The notes under the pieces: model-generated | What the model saw: only the letters and a program-made list of their open reading frames with translations | What the model was told of the DNA's origin: nothing | The model's database searches: none | Program-made: the position numbers and the translations under genes | NCBI GenBank assembly: GCA_949361645.1 | Contig: OX442429.1 | Location: forward strand, 6,515,290-6,579,289 | Direction of reading: 5' to 3' | Length of the DNA: 64,000 nt | Source: Spongilla lacustris | Lineage: Eukaryota > Porifera > Demospongiae > Spongillida > Spongillidae | Part shown: in pieces, positions 25,640-37,057 of the stretch | Layout of the letters: each line of letters opens with the position of its first letter | Numbering within the stretch: the first letter of the stretch is position 1

Positions 25640-26087
25640 ACAGATGTAAGAAGGGAAGGCAGGAGGAGGAAGAGGAGGAGGGAAGGGAAGGAGGGAAGGG
25701 GAGGGAAGAGGAGGAGGGAAGGGTAGGGGAGGGGAGGGAAGGGGAGGGAAGGGAAGGGAAGAGGAGGGAAGAGGAGGGAAGAGGAGGGAAGGGGAGGGAA
25801 GGGAAGGGGAGGGAAGAGGAGGGAAGAGGAGGAGGGAAGGGGAGGGAAGTGGAGGGAAGAGGAGGGAAGGGGAGGGAAGGGGAGGGAAGGGGAGGGAAGA
25901 GGAGGGAAGAGGAGGGAAGAGGAGGGAAGGGGAGGGAAGGGGAGGGAGGAGGAGGGAAGAGGAGGGAAGAGGAGGGAAGAGGAGGAGGGAAGGAGAAGGA
26001 AGAGGAGGGAAGAGGAGGGAAGAGGAGGGAAGAGGAGGGAAGAGGAGGAGGGAAGGAGAAGGAGGGAAGGAGAAGGAAGAGGAGGGA
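25640..26087. repeat. GGGAAGAGGA purine tract
   Basis: All-purine plus strand of short AGGGAAG units running into the N gap; probably the cause of the assembly break. Confidence 0.95.
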
Positions 26088-26287
26088 NNNNNNNNNNNNN
26101 NNNNNNNNNNNNNNNNNNNNNNNNNNNNNNNNNNNNNNNNNNNNNNNNNNNNNNNNNNNNNNNNNNNNNNNNNNNNNNNNNNNNNNNNNNNNNNNNNNNN
26201 NNNNNNNNNNNNNNNNNNNNNNNNNNNNNNNNNNNNNNNNNNNNNNNNNNNNNNNNNNNNNNNNNNNNNNNNNNNNNNNNNNNNNNN
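26088..26287. other. Assembly gap, 200 N
   Basis: Exactly 200 N, hence a placeholder length. It follows a purine repeat and probably hides the first exons of both the REP gene (minus) and the HAD gene (plus). Confidence 0.95.
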
Positions 26288-26951
26288 CGTTCTGTCGTCT
26301 GGAGAGAGGAGAGCTGAAGCTAAGCCAAGTAAGGTGGGGGCATCCGGCCCGTATCCGGTACTTTTATAGCTTTTCGCCCTCGTAGTTCTGTCCAAAATTT
26401 GAAGAGGAGTGTCGCCTGTTGGCGCAGTCGCAGGGAATACCGTACCCAGAAAATTTCTCGGCAAAGGCTCTATTTGATAGGATAGGTTCTGACGTGAGGC
26501 CCATTCCAGAGATGCTTCAGGCGCTTCACATTCTGAGGAAATCTGGTACGATCTTGAATTGATGAGCACTAGTGTAAGAGTATAGCATTTATCGAAAAAT
26601 CTCGTGTGGTGCGCAGGTTTGAAGCTCTGCGCCCTCACGAACAACTGGATAGATGACACCAAACCATCAATCACTCCCCTTCACGGCCTTCTGGATTACT
26701 TTGATCTCGTGCTCGAGTCGGCCAAGTTAGGAATGCGGAAGCCTGAACCGCAGATATACTCCCTGGCCTGCAAGAGACTTGATGTAAAACCAGAGTGTAT
26801 CGTGTACCTTGATGACATTGGGAGGAATCTGAAGCCAGCTCAGAGCATGGGGATGACCACAATATTGGTGAGGGATGCCAGGAGGGCATTGGAAGACCTT
26901 GAGAGAGTACTGGAAATAGACCTCACACTGCAAAAAACTTCAAAACTATGA
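26288..26951 (+). CDS. HAD-superfamily phosphatase, EPHX2 N-terminal/ACAD10 type, 5' end in gap
   Basis: Exons are 26288-26328 (partial), 26386-26545 and 26617-26951; donors GTAAGG and GTACG and acceptors TAG and CAG are in phase. The protein resembles the N-terminal phosphatase domain of soluble epoxide hydrolase and the HAD part of ACAD10, which hydrolyse phosphate esters. Visible HAD motifs: motif II in LCALTNNWIDD, the motif III lysine in ESAKLGMRKPEPQIY, and motif IV in CIVYLDDIGRNLKPAQ. Motif I (DxDG) is missing because the first exon(s) lie in the N gap. After the HAD domain the frame ends with TLQKTSKL and a stop, so there is no alpha/beta-hydrolase domain: this is a HAD-only protein. 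It runs divergently from the REP gene across the gap and converges on the coronin 3' end about 120 bp downstream. The substrate cannot be told. Confidence 0.85.
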
Positions 26952-27070
26952 CATTTATATTTTGTAGTATTTCTAACAAATATTTAATAATAGAACACAT
27001 ACAAGCTTTTACATTGTGGTACAAAATCTCTAAATACAATTTTCCCGCCATGGAAGATGGCAGCACACAA

Positions 27071-27719
27071 TCAGTCATCTTCCAACTCATCGCTATCAAC
27101 ACCTTCTTGTTTAGACTGGGGAAGAGGCTTCTCATCCTTGTCCCCCATCTTAGTTATCATGGCACTAAGCAACTGCAGGGAAGGAGGGATGATGTAATGT
27201 ATGACAGAAGGGGAGGGGAGGGGCAAGGGCAGAGAGGTGCAGACCGTACCTCATCCTTCTTCTCTTGATCTGTCTTGTACTGTTTGCTGAAGCTCTGGTA
27301 TTTCTTGGCCACAGGGGCAGCCTCCTTCAGACCTTCATGTGTGTGTATTACATTGTGTCACATGACTATGCATGTGATCGCGGACAGCACACGTACATAG
27401 CTTCATCCCTTCAGGGCGAAGGGAGATGGTCCTCTGTGCCCTGTTGCCGCCAGAAAGCCACTCGTCTGCAGTCATGACTGGTTCCCAGGCCACTGCAGTG
27501 TCGGGAAAGAGATCAGCTTGGAAAAACTCTGTCTACAATAGAGAACGCAAACGGAACTTTTCAAAAAATTATCTTAATGGTTATCCACACACAACAGTGG
27601 CGGATCCAGGAATAGGGCTGGGGGTACAGTACCCCTCTCGCCCAGCTAAGGGGTATATGGTGTGCTATAAGCTCCCACATTGGCAGCAGTAGCAGTGATA
27701 CTTATTATCAATTGGGGAT

Positions 27720-27751
<32 letters not shown>

Positions 27752-28666
27752 GGCTAGATCCACAACTTACAAACATAAATCTTCACCTTCTGGGCACACA
27801 CCCCTTATATCTCTACCCCAGAAACCCCCTAGGCACACACCCCTTATATCTCTACCCCAGGAACCCCCTAGGCACACACCTCTTACATATCTACCCCAGG
27901 AACCCCCTAGGCACACACCCCTTACATGTCTACCCCAGGAACCCCCTAGGCACACACCCACATACCCACATATATGTTTACCTTCACCCTGGGCACTCTG
28001 AGTGTGAAGGGTTCAACAGAGGCCTGACATAGCCGCACACCCCTGGCCACCTCAACCAGTTTCACATCGCACTCTGTCTTGGGCAAGAAGCTGATTGCCT
28101 GCACCAGAAGGAAAATTTTGAACAAGACATATTTCATGGTGGTCAGAACCTGGTGAGGGGAGCCACAGGAGAAAGGAGTCACTTCAAAGAGGTATGGGTC
28201 TTGGTCTGCCACATACTCATAAGCCAATATGGTGTGGTCATCCTGGCAACCATAGGAAGTAACAAGTTCACCAACTTCCTTGCCCCTCCCCCCAGGGGCG
28301 CCAAGGGCGATATGACTCACCTTGCCTGTCAGGTACAGCAAGTGAGTGTCTGGGTCATAGAAGGGCATCAGGGTAGCTGGAGATATGTTGGTTCCAACCA
28401 CAGACAGCGGCGCCTTCATGTCACCCACATTGTACACAACACTAAAGCGTGCGCAAACTGTTCCTGCGAGGGTCATTGGTTGGTGTGGAAGAAGGAGAAA
28501 GAGGAATGTGTAGTGCAGAAGTAGCACATTTAAAAAAATTTCGAAGGGTGATAGTGTTCCCAATAGCCACTGCCTCACTCAACTTGTTGAACCCGGATAT
28601 CACAATGCGTTCCTTGTCCAACCAGAGTAGCCGCGCCCCTCTGCTACCTTCAGGTCCCTCCCCCTC
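27071..28666 (-). CDS. Coronin, C-terminal half only
   Basis: Coronins bind F-actin and Arp2/3 and act in actin turnover. Seven exons splice in phase: 28666-28579, 28463-28321, 28242-28150, 28098-27988, 27532-27397, 27332-27250, 27172-27071. Recognisable blocks are ARLLWLDKERIVISGFNK, LMPFYDPDTHLLYLTGK, DQDPYLFEVTPF, SFLPKTECDVKLVEVAR and ADLFPDTAVAWEPVMTADEW, matching the last propeller blade, the C-terminal extension and the PDT-containing segment of single-repeat coronins. The end (KYQSFSKQYKTDQEKKDE, then LLSAMITKMGDKDE) is charged and helix-like, in the place of the usual coiled coil. About 251 residues are present; the family is usually about 450-500. I found no exons for the first blades between 28667 and the protease gene at 29333. 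The gene is either 5'-truncated, misassembled, or continues past the protease. The 27332 acceptor is weak. Confidence 0.85.
27593..27960. repeat. Transposon-like end, poly-G and 39-bp minisatellite in a coronin intron
   Basis: CAGTGGCGGATCCAGG at 27596 is a sequence often found at the ends of animal DNA transposons. A run of G follows (27720-27749), then about five 39-bp units containing GGCACACACCCCTTA and CTACCCCAGGAACCCCCTA. Confidence 0.6.
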
Positions 28667-29228
28667 CTGCATATGAAGGGGACATTGAGACCCTTCCCAC
28701 ATCATGAGGGCATCCTAGCTTCGAAGTCTCTGCATGGCACTCAATCGCTTCTCCAGGCATGATATGGTAACAAACAGTGGCGGATGTTAATGGCTCACCT
28801 TTGTGGAAAAGCGTACAAACATGCACTTGGGGTTTTATATATATAATATTATATATAATAATATATATTATTTTATTTTTTCATGTATCAAATATAGGAT
28901 TATAAACATTACAATTTAACACTCACAACTATTTATTATTAAAAGCCTGCATGCCTGCCCACCTTCTTTTGGTTAGAGGTGTTAAGTACATGTAATAGTA
29001 CGCCCTCGTGTGTTTGAACTTGCGTGTGGACGTGGGGCCCGGGTGTGATACAATTTAAGCTCTTGCGTGAACACTCTGCCCTTTTTTTGAAAGACCTTTT
29101 CAAAGAGGCTTCTGTAATCTTCAATTATGCATGCAATTATAGTTCACGGCGGTCTGCTCTCATTGAACGCGTGGAAACTAAGCCGGCCTAGTTCACATGT
29201 CTTTTAACCTATGCGTGCAAGCAACGCC

Positions 29229-29236
29229 TATATAAG
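29229..29236 (+). promoter_or_regulatory. TATA box of the serine protease gene
   Basis: The sequence TATATAAG lies about 100 bp upstream of the ATG at 29333, with no intervening start codon in frame. The spacing implies transcription starting near 29260. Confidence 0.55.
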
Positions 29237-29332
29237 CACGGAAATTAGAACTCCACAAACATCAGTGCAGTAGTATTACCTACCTCAGTTCTTCAACATA
29301 TTGTGAAAAACTACGCGCGGGGCCGGCGCGGC

Positions 29333-30305
29333 ATGTTGCTGTTAAAACTTAGTGCGGTTGCAGTTCACGTCATACTGATCGAAAGTTTGATCTATCCGGA
29401 GCACCCGATATTAGATGTCAACGCAAATAGCGGTGTGCCTGTGACGTTGCTTGAGGATCGCGGTGATCCGGATAACGTCGGACTTGTGATCCACAGCAAT
29501 TCGGTCAAGGATGTGAACAGCAAAGCCTCAACTCTGGGGAAATACTTCAAAAACGAATTTTACTATCCCAAGCCCCCAAATCAGGAGCTATCGCTGTGCC
29601 CGCCACTTGACGAAGTGCGCGCCGTGTTTTTAGCGGGTACCGGCTTCATAATCGGAACCTGCCACTTCCTACCATGTGGTAGAGTGTCTTCTAAATCCGG
29701 AGACAAAGAACTGCAAAGGCGGACAGGAACTAAATTTGCCTGTGAAACCGGATAACAATAACGTGAAGGCTATACGAATCGTGTTCAATTTCCTACTGAC
29801 AACGTCGGGTACCTTGGCGAAAACTAAGATTTACACGGTGAACGGCATCGCCTTTCAGGATCCCGATAAAGATTTGATAGTTTTGGTGGCAGAAACATTT
29901 AACCATTCAAAATCGAAGAAACCACCGTTGCAGCTGGCAAAACGAGTTCCCGCACCAAACGAGCCCGTGTATATGTTGGGACACCCGCTGGGCATGCCGA
30001 TGACGTACACCACTGGAGTAGTGCACGACGCTGACCCCCACGGGGGGTTTGCAAAGTTCATCATCAGCGGGTTTTCCGGTAATTCTGGTTCGCCAATAAT
30101 GGACGCAGATGGGGACGTTCTCGCCCTTTTTGCATTCTATGACGACAACGCGAACCAAGTGGATTTTGAGCGCAACACGCAAACGAATTGCTACGTGTTC
30201 AATAAAGAGGCTAATATAAACACCCCAGTCCTGGTGTCCGGGCCTCCTGCAGTGTTGTTGAGGCCTAATGCTGCCGAGTGCCTCCCGCCTCCTCCAGATC
30301 AGTGA
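29333..30305 (+). pseudogene. Secreted trypsin-like serine protease, intronless, one frameshift
   Basis: Two overlapping frames together encode one trypsin-like protease of roughly 320 residues. The first frame starts at ATG 29333 with a hydrophobic stretch (MLLLKLSAVAVHVILIES) that reads as a signal peptide, and runs through AGTGFII. The second frame enters between 29652 and 29675 and carries the catalytic histidine in SYHVVECLL, the aspartate in DKDLIVLV, the oxyanion/serine motif GFSGNSGSPIMD, and ends PPPPDQ. The three catalytic residues are thus all present but split by one frame change, so this is a recent pseudogene, a sequencing indel, or less likely programmed shifting. The single exon and the GHPLGMP plus GNSGSP pattern recall bacterial-type glutamyl-endopeptidase-like or V8-like trypsins rather than animal digestive trypsins. 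A TATA box lies at 29229 and an AATAAA at 30461. It is more GC-rich than its flanks. Confidence 0.75.
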
Positions 30306-31105
30306 AGACTGAGAAGCTCCAAAGAGATACATGTAATTTATCTCCGCTTACCGTAATGATATCCGCCCCTCCCCCCCCCCCCCCCCCCCCCCCACACACA
30401 CACACGTGCTTTTTGAGCCGCATGCATGCGCCGTATTGTATAGCTGTTGCAAATTTTTTAAATAAAAATTTTAAAAATGACCCGCGACTAAGAAGGTCGT
30501 AAGACCGTGCCCTTTATGCCAAAATATTTGATAACTCTTGCAGAACATGAATTCACTCCCCCGTTCACCTTCATAAAATATGTGCCAGGTTATAATGTAG
30601 CCAAACACAGCGTGACACACAAATGTGCATACATCCCCGCAAGTGATCAAGCAATTCTGACAACCAGCATGTAAGATCTTCAGAAGAGAGTCAGTTTTAA
30701 AGCTTTCAAAGCATAATCGTGTGGCCAAGTTGTTTATTTTATTTTAAAATTTTTATTTACTCGCTTCGAATTGAATTAATTGAATTGATCCTGAATTATC
30801 AGTACATGTATGCCCAAGCCACCGATACACTTTCTATGTGTTCTTCTGTACCGATACACTATAAAATCTTTTTCTATGTGTTCTTCTGTAGGAGAGGAGC
30901 TCTGTGAATGTGCTAGTATTCTTTTTATATTTATAGAGAAGGATGTCACCATGCCTTTCCCCTCTTTCGTTTGGTACAATGTGAATTAGCATTATATAAT
31001 TATAATAATATATATATTATATTTTCATACAATGCAAACCACACCACAGCACTCTAAGATCCAATGCAACTACAGTCAAACACATATGCAGGACGGCCAT
31101 TCTTA
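30306..31105. other. Intergenic between protease and DUSP23; no gene seen
   Basis: Contains a run of C (30369-30391), the protease AATAAA (30461) and AT-rich sequence with a short duplication of TACCGATACACT and TTTCTATGTGTTCTTCTGTA near 30820-30890. Confidence 0.5.
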
Positions 31106-32842
31106 TCATTTCTTCAGGCTCTCCTCAAACATCCTGACTGCGTGCTCTTGCTTGCGAGTTTCAATGGAATTACGTCTTCGTCGTCGAGTCTCTTCAATGG
31201 CTTTGTCAGCAGTGTAGCCTTCCTTGGCCACCAGGTAGCAGGCCAGCATGGTACCAGTCCTCCCACAGCCCATAGCACAATGTACTCCAACTGCCTACAG
31301 TGTTAGACAGACTGAAAATTTCATACTTGTCACTATATGCGGCGAATAATGCACTGCATGGAAATAGCATTGACAATATGCACATAACCACACACATATT
31401 CAGCCCCACAAACCCCTACATGATTGTGCAATTTGGGGAGTCATATACATGTAAGGAGCAGGTTGCGGTACTGGTGTGCTTATATCTATGATGGAAAGGA
31501 TCGAGTTATCAAGGTAACATATCCTGCAAAATAGTGATGGTGGGGGGGGGGGGGGGGGAAACTTGGTGAATTTGCCAAAGTTTTTTACCCTCTACTATTT
31601 TGTGATATTCTGTATATACTAATTATAATTGTAATAGTAAAGGTGTTTCACAATCAAGGCTGGTTAATTATTATTAAGAGTAAGTAATTATTTAACTTCT
31701 TGTGGCCCTGCTGGTCTACATGTTCAGCACCTTGGTCTCCCTGCCTAACTCCCTTCAAGCCACCTTACAAGCTAGCACTCGTTAATCTTCTGGCTACCCA
31801 AAAGAAATTGCAGTGAACCTTGCAGGAGGATTACCTACAGCATGAAACAAACCAAAAACAGCAGTGTTTGACATTTGGCCAATAGCAGCTGGGGAGGTTC
31901 TCCAGAGGATGACATCTAAGTTTTTGTGTGAAGCTGTAAGAGACAAAGCATGCCATCTACCTTCTTTGACCCTTACCAACGTAGTGTTGTGTGGGGCTGA
32001 CCAGATTATTAATTCACTATGAAATTGTCTAGAACTTGAAGATTTCACCCTTCTAAATTAAAAGGTTGATGTAAAAAAAAATGCCTTCAATTGTGTACCC
32101 AGTCAATGAAGTAAGGCTCATTTCCCTGAGCTTTTGCCATGGGCAAGGTGGTGTTTTATGGCCAATACCATCAATTGTGGCATAGTATGGAGTCATTGCA
32201 TTCAGCCATGCACCAGTGTCCAGCCTTGGTTCCTTGTTTTCTGGTTCGGCATTGTAAAGGAAGTGCATGTGGATGATGGCTGGTCCCATGGAAGTAGTGG
32301 CTGAGGCTCTGTCTTTGTTCACCTCATTGGCAGTTGATGTTGGGCTTCGCATTAACCTTGCCAAGTGTGAGCTCTACAGCAAAGGCGATGTCCACTGCTG
32401 TGATATCTCCCAAATCGTCTGTCCCAAATCTGGTCATTCTGGGAGCACCGGTCGGAGACAAGATCTTTTGTGAAAGGTTTGTTGAGAGTGTGGTCAGTGA
32501 GCTAGTTCCACTTCTAGTTCAAACATCAAGAAGATGCTGTCACCATAATTCAGTGCAGGCAGATCGAGCTTGTATTCTCATCCCATGCTTGTGCCTGGTT
32601 AGATCTTCACAGGCCTCTGGCATACATTTGAGGAGATGCAGTTTGCCTTGAAATGCATTTCCGTGTACACAGTACATCTTGCACGCCTTGCCCTGATAAG
32701 GTTCTTGATGCTAACCATGCTCTGAAACGTAAAAGGGGTCCTAATGTGATTTTTTGCTCAGAGGTATTGTGTTTGGTTTCCAGACTTGAACACACTCGTA
32801 CCAACGGGTGCCGGGGGATTGATACTCCAGCACAGGAAGGTC

Positions 32843-32900
<58 letters not shown>

Positions 32901-34160
32901 ATATGCATATGTATTCAGTTGGTTCTGTTACCTATATGACTTTTAAACATTTAAAATTCTAATGATACATTCAAACTGAACATATAATGACCACTCATTT
33001 CAAGTTAATGATATTTATGTCAGGTAACTTATTGATTGCTATTGATCAATTAGAGTTATCAAAGTTGAATCATGATTTTTTAATTTTCACAATGTACTCG
33101 ATTTGGTGGTTTTGAGGTAGTTTTAATGAACGTTTTTTATTAACCATTTAAGCAAATAAAAAGCAGCTGCAAAGTTACATACGGTACAAAACATGATGAT
33201 ACCCAATCTGACTTCATTAACTAGTAATGGTTTATACTCAATAAACAAAATATAATACATTGTACATAGATACGATAATTGTGTATGAGTCAACAGAATA
33301 AATAGACTTTTAAAATTATTTTAAGCAGTTATCCTTGATTATGGAACACTCTATACATGTAGTCTTACTGCATTTCAAAATTGTAAACAACAGGCATATG
33401 GGTTTTGGCTCCACCCTCATACAGAAAGCAACTGTAAACGTCTATGTACATCACATAAAGTCAACAACCACAAAACATGATGAAGCCCAATCTGTATAGC
33501 TGACCCCAAAGGGCACTTTTTAGAGCTATTTGTATTACTACTGTCATCCGTGTTCCTTCCTGTTATGAGTTATGCAACCCAGACAGATGGAGAAAAATGG
33601 ATCTGGGTACGATAAATAATTAAAATTAAAAAAATAAGACTAGCAAAAATTAATCAAAGTTAAATTAACAAATTGACCATCAATGCCTGAAGCACATAAT
33701 TATACATAATTATATATATAAACCTTATTTAATTAAAGGCATTGAATCCGTTAATCTAATTCAAGGCCACATCCACTGGGGGGTTAAAAAAGAAATTGAA
33801 CAAGTTACCACTCATTCTTATGCAGTATGACTTATAAATCACTTGTGAAAGATTCCGCGCATTTTTTACCCCGGCCTCTGATAACAAAGTCTATTACATA
33901 CCTCCTTGCAATTGTCCACGATCGAGAGGAACTGTTGTATCTGATCAAGAGAAGGAGGACAAAAGTCGTCAATAACTATTTGGTGCACCGAGATACCTAA
34001 TTCATTCGCCTGGTCAACGTAGTTACTAGTTTGAGTCAAATTGACGAGTGTTTTTGCCGGCTTTGTGTGCCAGATAGGCAAGCTCCGCTTCATCTTTAGG
34101 ATAGCCCATTCCCGCGAGCTTATTCTCCACAAACCACGAGAAATTCCGCGGTGCATCCAT
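31106..34160 (-). CDS. DUSP23: DUSP23-like dual-specificity phosphatase, one-base frameshift in exon 1
   Basis: Small atypical dual-specificity phosphatases of the DUSP23 (VHZ) type are about 150 aa and consist of the catalytic domain alone. Exon 1 is 34160-33902, starts MDAPRNFSWFVENKLAGMGY, and ends at a GTATGT donor. Exon 2 is 31294-31106 and contains the signature VGVHCAMGCGRTGTMLACYL (HCxxGxxRT: nucleophile Cys and P-loop Arg) and SIETRKQEHAVRMFEE. The general-acid loop is IVIDDFCPPSLDQIQ in exon 1. The frame slips by one base at a run of five A on the coding strand (34051-34055): the frame before it stops soon after, and the frame after it continues as LVNLTQTSNYVDQANELGIS to the splice site. 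With one A fewer the length would be 148 aa. The 2.6-kb intron holds RT debris and a GT repeat. A base-calling error is likelier than decay because everything else is conserved. Confidence 0.85.
32220..32840 (+). mobile_element. Degraded non-LTR reverse transcriptase in the DUSP23 intron
   Basis: Fragments in shifting plus frames: GLRINLAKCELYS, VPNLVILGAPVGDKIFCERF and CPDKVLDANHALKRKRGPNV. These match successive blocks of the same RT ORF family as 19286-19480 (NxxKCEL, LGAPxGD..FC, CPxKVLDPLGHHA). It is inverted relative to the host gene and cannot be translated. Confidence 0.5.
32846..32898. repeat. (GT)n in the DUSP23 intron
   Basis: About 26 uninterrupted GT units. The remainder of the intron to 33900 is AT-rich and empty. 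Confidence 0.98.
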
Positions 34161-34974
34161 TGCGACCAGTGGACCACACCCGTTAAACTTAAATTATGAA
34201 ATTCCCGGGATCGATCCCACCCCCGTTAAACTTTAATTTTATGGGCGCGGCGCGGCCACTGCCCTCTGCGGGTGGACAAAAGGGTCCATAATTAGACAAT
34301 ACCGTAAACCCAAAAAATCCATTGCGGCAAGATGCGCCATGGCCTCATTAAAATGGCGTTTTTTGAGAGAGCTGTATCTTGTTCATTTTACCATCGAATG
34401 GCCGTTGATCCCTCCCATTTAACTGGTTTATCGTCGTAGTAGAGACTATACCATATGCGCACTCTTTACATCGCAATCCTTAATAACGCGCAGCCAATTT
34501 ATATTCGGATATCGTAAGGGAGAGGGGTAACTTTAGGATGAAAACACCAAGCACAGACAAATTCTCAAGACGGTTGGTATGCCGCATCGTCAACTACACA
34601 CAATTAGGTGTACAGAAACACCATTCAGATGCAGCCATACTTTTTTTTTCATCACACAATAAACGGTTTTGCTTTGCTATGAATAATGCGGCTTCAGTTG
34701 CTTTGTTCGGTCACATAGCCTAGATGTAACACCACAGAGACCAGCTCCAGAAGCATTTCAGAGTCTATGGAAGTCTTTTGGTGGCTACAGGGAAGAAAAG
34801 GAGGGCATTCTATCAATGTTCAGAGTTACTATAAGCCACTGTAGGTGCTTGTGATGTGTATGAGCAGTACTTTGACAGTGTAGTTATAAGTGTAAACAGA
34901 ATTATTAAGGAGAACCAACAGACTGGCATTAGTGTAGTACAGTGAATAGAAGGGAAAGTGTAACAACAAGGGAG

Positions 34975-35930
34975 AATGGGAGGGAGAGGAGAGGAGAGGG
35001 GGAGGGAAAGGGGAGGAGAGGGGGAGGGAAGGGGGAGGAGAGGGGGAGGGAGAGGAGAGGAGGGGGAGAGGGAAAGGGGAGGAGAGGGAAAGGGGAGGAA
35101 AGGGGGAGGAGAGGGGGAGGGAGAGGAGAGGAGGGGGAGAGGAGAGGAGCAGTGGGGATGAGAGGGAAGAGGAGGAGAGGAGAGGGGAGAGGAGTGGAGG
35201 AGAGGGGAGAGGAGGAGAGGGGAGAGGAGGGGAGGAGAGGGGAGAGGAGTAGAGGAGAGGGGAGAGGAGGAGAGGGGAAAGGAGGGGAGGAGAGGGGGGA
35301 GAAGGGGAGGAGGGGGAGAAGGGGAGGAGGGGGGAGAAGGGGAGGAGAAGGGGGAGAAGGGGAGGAGAGGGGAGGAGAGTGGAGAGGAGGGGAGGGGTGT
35401 GGAGGGGAGGCAAGTAGAGAGGATGGAGAGGGAGGAGGGAGAGGGGAGGGAGTGGGGAGGGAGAGGGGAGAGAGGAGGGAGAGGGGAGGGAGGAGGGAGA
35501 GGGGAGGGAGGAGGGAGAGGGGAGGGAGGAGGGAGAGGGGAGGGAGGGGAGGCAAGTAGAGAGGATGGAGAGAGAGGAGGGAGAGGGGAGGGGGAGGGAG
35601 TGGGGAGGGAGAGGGGAGGGAGGAGGGAGAGGGGAGGGAGAGGGGAGGGAGGGGAGGCAAGTAGAGAGGATGGAGAGGAAGGAGGGAGGGGGGAGGGAGG
35701 AGAGAGAGGGGAGGGAGGAGGGAGTGGGGAGGGAGATGGAGGAGAGGGGAGGGAGGGAGGGAGGAGAGGGGAGGGAGGGAGGGAGGAGAGGGGAGGGAGG
35801 GAGGAGAGGGGAGGGAGGGAGGAGAGGGGAGGGATGGAGGGGAGGGAGGAGAGGGGAGGGAGGGAGGGGAGGGAGGGGAGGGAGGAGAGGGGAGGGATGG
35901 GAGGAGGAGGAAGGAGGGAGGAGACCAGTG
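34975..35930. repeat. 950-bp homopurine tract (GGGAGGAGAGG)n
   Basis: Almost pure G/A on the plus strand with rare T. It contains several larger direct repeats, including three copies of a block starting near GAGGCAAGTAGAGAGGATGG (35407, 35550, 35655). Open frames on both strands are artefacts of composition. Confidence 0.97.
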
Positions 35931-35949
35931 GATTGGGGTCAGAATAGTA

Positions 35950-37057
35950 GTCACTAGGTAGGCACAACTGAGAAGTGTACATGTACCGGGGGATGCAGTC
36001 TCAATGATGAAGAGGGTTGTCTAACACATGAGGCTGCTTAATTGATGCTGGCTATGACATTGATCTTAATGGTACACCTATGGGAGAGAAGACAGCCAGT
36101 GTCTGGGGCCCAGACCCACATGTCATGTACAGCACTGCTCAATGTAAGTCTAATTGTGATGATACAAGCCATCCCACACACCATACATATTGCTCACTTC
36201 TCTTGGGCACCACGTGTGTACAATGTCTGTACACTGTGGTCTACAAGAGCAATCAAGTTGATAGAATTTATATATCTATAACAATGGGCAAGGTGGATGG
36301 GTGCAGGCTTTGGTCTCCTAGGTTAACAGGGGGTAGAGTCTATCCTGACTATCCATGTCCACACAGAGAATTTATCAATGTACGTGTATCTACAAGAAGG
36401 TCCACACCCTTCTCTTATTGTTCAAGAGCACAGGCTATTGATCCATTGCTCCACCGCCAAACAAAGGAGAAAGACATTCTAGGCCTATTCCCTTAACTAT
36501 CGTATGACACGTCCATACGCACATGTACTATAACTTAATAGGCTCAAACCACAATATACTTCACACGCGTATACCATCGCGAAGAAAAAGTATGGCTACA
36601 GTTCCATACTATATGCTGTAAGTACCTTCTGTCTCCTTTTGTTCTGTGCTTCCACTTGGGCAGCAGAATTTGTCTGCGTGGTCGAAAAAGTACGTTGAAG
36701 TCGATGGGTTCGTCAAAAAATGGCCGCTTGTAGGAAGCGGTGGAGAGAAAACTAGTCGATGTGACATTGGCTACTAATAGAACAAAGGTACTTCATTCCA
36801 TTTATGGCCTTTAAATGGCGACAAGTTCAAACATGTTAACACGTAGTGCAAAGTTTGTAAGGTTGTCGGTTGTCAAGGGTGGTTGCTAAGGCATTACGCC
36901 ACTTTTTCAATATTTCAATAGGTATGCCTTTTGTCCACAAAATGTATGGCCGCATAGGGCTGTGCGGCAAGCTATTAAACTAGCTAGCTGTCATATTAGG
37001 CCTACACTTCCGGTACGCTTTCTCATGATTCGTGGTAATTAAGTTGGCCTCTTTTAA
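35950..37057. other. No gene recognised between the purine tract and the histone locus
   Basis: Unique sequence. A 138-codon frame (36080-36496) has no recognisable motif. Confidence 0.45.

Noticed and set aside
25562..26674. A 370-codon minus frame across the N gap
   Set aside because: It spans N bases and the antisense of HAD exons and a purine tract.
34813..35982. Long Pro/Ser/Leu-rich frames (minus) and Gly/Arg/Glu-rich frames (plus)
   Set aside because: The homopurine tract has no stop codons in most frames; no start context, splicing or unique sequence.
36080..36496. A 138-codon plus frame with many Cys and His
   Set aside because: No zinc-finger spacing, no splice partner and no known motif.
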